Shown here: in pieces, positions 60,943 through 64,000 of the stretch
How the letters are laid out: every line of letters begins with the position of its first letter
Numbering within the stretch: the first letter of the stretch is position 1
Assembly (NCBI GenBank): GCA_964405735.1
Contig: CAYOPD010000004.1
Coordinates: forward strand, 1 to 64,000
Length of the DNA: 64,000 bases
Reading direction: 5' to 3'
Source: JADJLQ01 sp964405735
GTDB taxonomy: Bacteria; Bacteroidota; Bacteroidia; Chitinophagales; Saprospiraceae
Made by a program: the position numbers and the translations under genes
The notes under the pieces: generated by a model
What the model was told of the DNA's origin: nothing
The model's database searches: none
What the model saw: only the letters and a program-made list of their open reading frames with translations

Positions 60943-60950
60943 TACTTTTG
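60943..60950 (+). promoter_or_regulatory. -7 box directly before the PNPOx-like gene
   Basis: TACTTTTG matches TAnnTTTG and ends 4 bases before the ATG at 60955. If used, transcription would begin at or just after the start codon, giving a leaderless or near-leaderless mRNA. Confidence 0.45.
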
Positions 60951-60954
60951 TCTA

Positions 60955-61395
60955 ATGGCCAAACCCAATCCACAACCAGTCAATGCCTCTGACCTCCCCG
61001 ACCTGGCTGAAGCCTTGGTCAAACGGGTCCGTTTCCCTATGCTCGCCACGGTGGAGGGCGATCAGCCCCGGGTCCGGCCCGTATCCCCGGTGCGTACCGA
61101 AGGCTTTACCGTCTATATTGCCAATCTAAGGTCCTATGGTAAGACCGCCGAGATCGCCGGGAATCCCAGGGTGGAGTTGTGTTATATGGATGAAGATCAC
61201 AACCAGGTCCGCATCACGGGCCAGGCTGAAGTGGTTACGGATCGCGTCCTCCTGGAAGAAATCTGGGCCGCGAACCGGCTTTTACAGCATTACCTCGGCT
61301 CCATCGATAACCCGGAACTCATCGTATATAAAATAAACCCTGCGAGAGTGAGGTATATGGTGGAATGGGCACTGCAATATTATGAGGTGAAATGA
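60955..61395 (+). CDS. PNPOx-like flavin-binding protein
   Basis: About 146 residues of the pyridoxamine 5'-phosphate oxidase-like split-barrel fold: FPMLATVEGDQPRVRPVSPV (about 27-46), YIANLRSYGKTAEIAGNPRVELCYMD (about 53-78), VRITGQAEVV and VRYMVEWALQYYEVK at the end. Binds FMN or related cofactor; substrate unknown. Its stop (ATGA) overlaps the start of the next gene. Confidence 0.87.
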   Translation: MAKPNPQPVNASDLPDLAEALVKRVRFPMLATVEGDQPRVRPVSPVRTEGFTVYIANLRSYGKTAEIAGNPRVELCYMDEDHNQVRITGQAEVVTDRVLLEEIWAANRLLQHYLGSIDNPELIVYKINPARVRYMVEWALQYYEVK

Positions 61396-62543
61396 AACGC
61401 ATTCTGATTCTAATTACAATTTTTGCATTGGGATTTTTTACAGTCTACCTGCTCGGCAATAAATCCTACAATATGAATAATATAAACCGGTTTTTAAAAG
61501 ACCAGGTGGACCATCATCAAACCCCTTCCATTCAGTATGCCTTTTTTGATACCGGAAAGGTGATATATGAATTACATTACGGATTTAAAAATCTAAAATC
61601 AAAGGAACCGGTGGAAGCTTCCACCCACTTCCACCTGTTTTCCATTACCAAAACATTTACAGCCCTGGCAATCCTTCAGCTGGCTGAGGCAGGCAAAATC
61701 GTGTTAAACAAACCGGCCTCCGCATACTTGCCCGGATTTCCATATCCGAATACCATAACCGTTGAACAGTTATTGAGTCATACGGCCGGGATCCCCAATC
61801 CCCTTCCCCTTAAATGGATTCACCTGGCCGAAGAGCACCCGGGTTTTAAGCGGGATTCATTTTTTGCGGAAGTGTTCAAAGCCCACCCCAAGCTGGATTT
61901 TGAGCCTGGTACAAAATTCAAATACAGCAACCTGGGTTATGTCCTGCTTGGTCAACTGGTGGAGGCGGTTTCAGGACAGCCCTTTGAAGATTACGTAAAA
62001 AAACATATCGTGGATCAAGGTGGCATCGACCCCTCCGGCTTAAGTTTTCACCTGAATCCATCCTCTCATGCTGTGGGATATCATAAATGGTGGTCATTGA
62101 CTAATGCGCTTTTCGGATTCCTCATTGATAAGGCAAAGTTTATGGGAGGAAAGGAAGGAAAGTGGAAACCCTTCAACCTGTTCTACAATAATGGTACGGC
62201 CTATGGTGGACTGTTCGGTTCTGCCAGTGGTCTGATCCAATACGCTCAAACCCTGCTAAAGCCCAATTCGGTGCTTTTAAACGATCAATACAAGGAAATC
62301 CTGTTCACGGAAAGGGACGTCCGGAACAAACCCACCGGCATGTCCCTTTCCTGGTTCACCGGAAATTTGAAGGGGAATAAATATTTCGCCCATGCCGGGG
62401 GAGGGGGCGGATACTACTGTGAATTGAGAGTCTATCCCGAACTGGGTGTGGGCAGTGTCCTTCTTTATAACCGTTCTGGGATGAGGGATGAAAGGATTCT
62501 TGATCGGGCAGATGCTTTCTTTATAACTGAAAAACCTCAATAG
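61392..62543 (+). CDS. Serine hydrolase (beta-lactamase fold)
   Basis: 383 residues. Hydrophobic leader (3-21, LILITIFALGFFTVYLLG). Catalytic motifs: FSITKTFTAL (SxxK near 81), KYSNLGYVLLGQL (YSN near 179), AHAGGGGGYYCELR (HAG near 334). Esterase/peptidase type; substrate unknown. Overlaps the PNPOx-like gene by ATGA, so the two are translated together. Third such hydrolase in this stretch. Confidence 0.83.
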   Translation: MKRILILITIFALGFFTVYLLGNKSYNMNNINRFLKDQVDHHQTPSIQYAFFDTGKVIYELHYGFKNLKSKEPVEASTHFHLFSITKTFTALAILQLAEAGKIVLNKPASAYLPGFPYPNTITVEQLLSHTAGIPNPLPLKWIHLAEEHPGFKRDSFFAEVFKAHPKLDFEPGTKFKYSNLGYVLLGQLVEAVSGQPFEDYVKKHIVDQGGIDPSGLSFHLNPSSHAVGYHKWWSLTNALFGFLIDKAKFMGGKEGKWKPFNLFYNNGTAYGGLFGSASGLIQYAQTLLKPNSVLLNDQYKEILFTERDVRNKPTGMSLSWFTGNLKGNKYFAHAGGGGGYYCELRVYPELGVGSVLLYNRSGMRDERILDRADAFFITEKPQ

Positions 62544-62865
62544 GATTGAGAGTTGGTAAGTTGGCAAGTATAGTCCTGTCTTCCTTCCTCCTGTCTCCCT
62601 CGCGATGATTATGATTGGGGATTCCTGTCTCCTCAATCAGGCTTGAGATGTAAGGAATTCTGGGTTAGAAAAATTCCAGGCAGTTGAAAGGTGTTTTGCT
62701 CCCTTCGCCCTTCGCCATTGTCCTTTCGCCTTTCCTCCTTTCGCGGATTTTGCTCCTCCCGCTTCCGAAGCCTCGGAACGCGGGACGTCCTTGACCTTAC
62801 CCTTTAACCTTTTATTTCCTATTTTGTCCATGGAGTAAAGCTTTTACCGAAATTTCCGCCTAAAA
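62544..62865. other. 322-base intergenic region with pyrimidine-rich repeats and a hairpin
   Basis: Pyrimidine-rich repeats (CCCTTCG, CCTTTCGCC) at 62700-62745, a strong hairpin at 62758-62784, and CCTTGACCTTACCC-like spacer. No gene is supported. Confidence 0.65.
62758..62784 (+). promoter_or_regulatory. Strong RNA hairpin upstream of the methyltransferase gene
   Basis: CCCGCTTCCGA (62758-62768), loop AGCC, TCGGAA then one bulged C and GCGGG (to 62784). No T-tract follows. It lies 81 bases before the methyltransferase ATG, so it may be in its leader. Role unknown. Confidence 0.4.
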
Positions 62866-63423
62866 ATGAAACAAAAACTCAAAACGGCCTTCGCCTTCAC
62901 CAAAAACCTCTTTACCACAGGAGCCATTACCGAAACCAGTGAAAAGGTTGAAAAAGAAATCTGCAGGCATATTCCTCCTAAGGGAAACAGCATCGTCCTG
63001 GAATTTGGCATGGGGCATGGGAACATCACCAAAAGCATCTTAAATCACGTTTCAAAAACATCCAAAGTCTATGCCTTTGAAGTGAATTCGGATTTTTGCG
63101 AATATGTCCGAAAAAATATAAAAGATGACCGCCTGATCATAATAAACGACAGCGCCGAAAACATAAAAAAACATCTGCATTCAAAGGCAGACAGCATCAT
63201 TTCTTCCATCCCCTTTACTTTCCTGTCCAAATATCAATCGGAAAAAGTCCTCAGGGATTCTTACGAATTGTTGGAGGACGGTTCCTACTTCAGCCAGGTC
63301 CTTTATACCAAATTCAATATCAAAAAATTTGAACCGGTCTTTGACCTATGTGAAGTGATCGCATTGAAGCATTTTCCTACGGAGTATATTTATCATTGTT
63401 TGAAAAGGGCAAAAACGAAATGA
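62866..63423 (+). CDS. SAM-dependent methyltransferase, phospholipid N-methyltransferase-like
   Basis: 185 residues. SAM motif VLEFGMGHGNITKSIL (about 45-60), acidic strand VYAFEVNSDFCEYV (about 70), ADSIISSIPFTFLSKYQSEKVLRDSYELLEDGSYFSQ (about 105-140). The IPF motif resembles the PmtA/COG3963 type that methylates phosphatidylethanolamine; rRNA dimethylases share parts of this fold. Substrate not sure. Confidence 0.78.
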   Translation: MKQKLKTAFAFTKNLFTTGAITETSEKVEKEICRHIPPKGNSIVLEFGMGHGNITKSILNHVSKTSKVYAFEVNSDFCEYVRKNIKDDRLIIINDSAENIKKHLHSKADSIISSIPFTFLSKYQSEKVLRDSYELLEDGSYFSQVLYTKFNIKKFEPVFDLCEVIALKHFPTEYIYHCLKRAKTK

Positions 63424-63494
63424 GATTACTCTCAGTATTGGAAAAATCCAATCAAAATCCCCTAATTTTACACATACCGGTTTAACGAGTGTAC

Positions 63495-64000
63495 ATGTAT
63501 ATCAATTCAGGTATATTAGGTTTATGTTTTATTTTGATTTCAGGCAATGTAACTGCCATGGATTCAGTAAGTTATGAAACCGATGTGCGCCCTTTGCTGA
63601 TCAAAAGATGCACCAGTTGTCACAATACGAACAGCCCCAAAGGTGGCGTCAATATCGATAATTACAAGGAACAGGACCGGGTAATCAAAGACGGACAGTT
63701 CTGGCTAAAGGTACTTGACCAGATCAAAACCGGGGCCATGCCGCCAAAAAGCGAACCCAAAATTTCTGAAGAAGACTACCATGGACTCGTGGACGGGATC
63801 AACAGCATCCTCCAAACGTCGCTGCGCCAGAGGTCCGCAGGCCATGTCGTGATCCGGAGGCTTAGCCATTCCGAATACCGCTATACCGTCCTGGACCTGA
63901 TGCAGGTGGATTTTGATGCCCGAAGCTATTTCCCTTCCGATGGTTCCGGCGGGGGCGGCTTTGACAATCAGGGCAGGGCCCTGTTTTTCACCCCCCTGAA
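63495..64000 (+). CDS. Haem c DUF1587/DUF1592-type protein, cut by window end
   Basis: Reads open from ATG 63495 to the window edge (168 codons). Leader 1-21 (LGLCFILISGNVTA). SYETDVRPLLIKRCTSCHN has the CxxCH haem site near 40; QIKTGAMPPK; then RRLSHSEYRYTVLDLMQVDFDARSYFPSDGSGGGGFDNQG, the DUF1587 motif. These proteins are large (usually 700+ residues) and frequent in Planctomycetota and Bacteroidota, often in polysaccharide or sulfated-glycan loci; role unknown. Confidence 0.85.
   Translation, partial: MYINSGILGLCFILISGNVTAMDSVSYETDVRPLLIKRCTSCHNTNSPKGGVNIDNYKEQDRVIKDGQFWLKVLDQIKTGAMPPKSEPKISEEDYHGLVDGINSILQTSLRQRSAGHVVIRRLSHSEYRYTVLDLMQVDFDARSYFPSDGSGGGGFDNQGRALFFTPL

Noticed and set aside
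62637..62831. 64-residue leftward frame rich in Gly, Lys, Ala
   Set aside because: It is the reverse of a pyrimidine-rich repeat, has no family pattern and covers a hairpin; likely non-coding.

Overview
The window looks like a metagenome-assembled scaffold from a member of the Bacteroidota, plausibly a Saprospiraceae or Chitinophagales type. The reasons are several promoters matching the Bacteroidota -7 element TAnnTTTG, a TonB receptor with an N-terminal carboxypeptidase-regulatory domain, a decayed susC/susD locus, many exported oxidoreductases with Tat-like leaders, and a clade II type nitrous oxide reductase cluster. Two runs of exactly 100 N (3444-3543 and 35055-35154) are each flanked by identical 55-base copies. 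They are scaffolding joins between overlapping contigs and interrupt two genes that are otherwise intact.

Layout. 1-10 kb: an aromatic-rich exported protein, tRNA-Thr(CGT), an exported sialate O-acetylesterase, an MFS transporter, a sugar isomerase-like TIM barrel, an alpha/beta hydrolase, an exported cyanophycinase, a PepSY protein and a dihaem DUF3365-type lipoprotein. 10-17.4 kb: the pta-ackA operon, then a divergent cupin/TetR pair around a clear palindromic operator, a mycothiol-type isomerase fold protein with a related operator-like site, a DsrE protein, an esterase remnant and an AraC-Ogt DNA repair fusion. 17.6-24.2 kb: an oxidoreductase, a thioredoxin-cupin-phosphotriesterase operon, an exported intradiol dioxygenase, a six-AT-hook DNA-binding protein and an AlkB-type alkane monooxygenase.

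24.3-31.3 kb is a nos operon: cytochrome c, NosZ lipoprotein, fasciclin lipoprotein, membrane-NosL fusion, NosD, NosF, NosY. 31.3-37.2 kb holds assorted metabolism: AIM24, dipeptide epimerase, mannonate dehydratase, glyoxalase, nitroreductase and AI-2E transporter. 37.2-47.8 kb is a complete uptake [NiFe] hydrogenase locus. The structural genes (small, large, cytochrome b, protease) run leftward. A small His-rich membrane protein followed by hypA-B-F-C-D-E runs rightward from a shared control region with two palindromes. The small subunit has the extra cysteines of oxygen-tolerant enzymes.

47.8-64 kb: three separate beta-lactamase-fold serine hydrolases, a collapsed susC-susD remnant beside a LacI regulator with its operator, an SDR, a Tat-exported oxidoreductase, PBP1A, a TonB receptor, a TVP38/DedA membrane protein, a flavin-binding PNPOx-like protein, a methyltransferase and the start of a DUF1587/DUF1592-type haem protein cut by the window edge.

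How the genes work together (inference): electrons from H2 (hydrogenase, cytochrome b to quinone) could feed respiration with oxygen or N2O (NosZ), and Pta-AckA gives acetate overflow or uptake. This fits a facultative, low-oxygen heterotroph that scavenges H2 and N2O. No CRISPR array, prophage, integrase or intact insertion sequence was seen.
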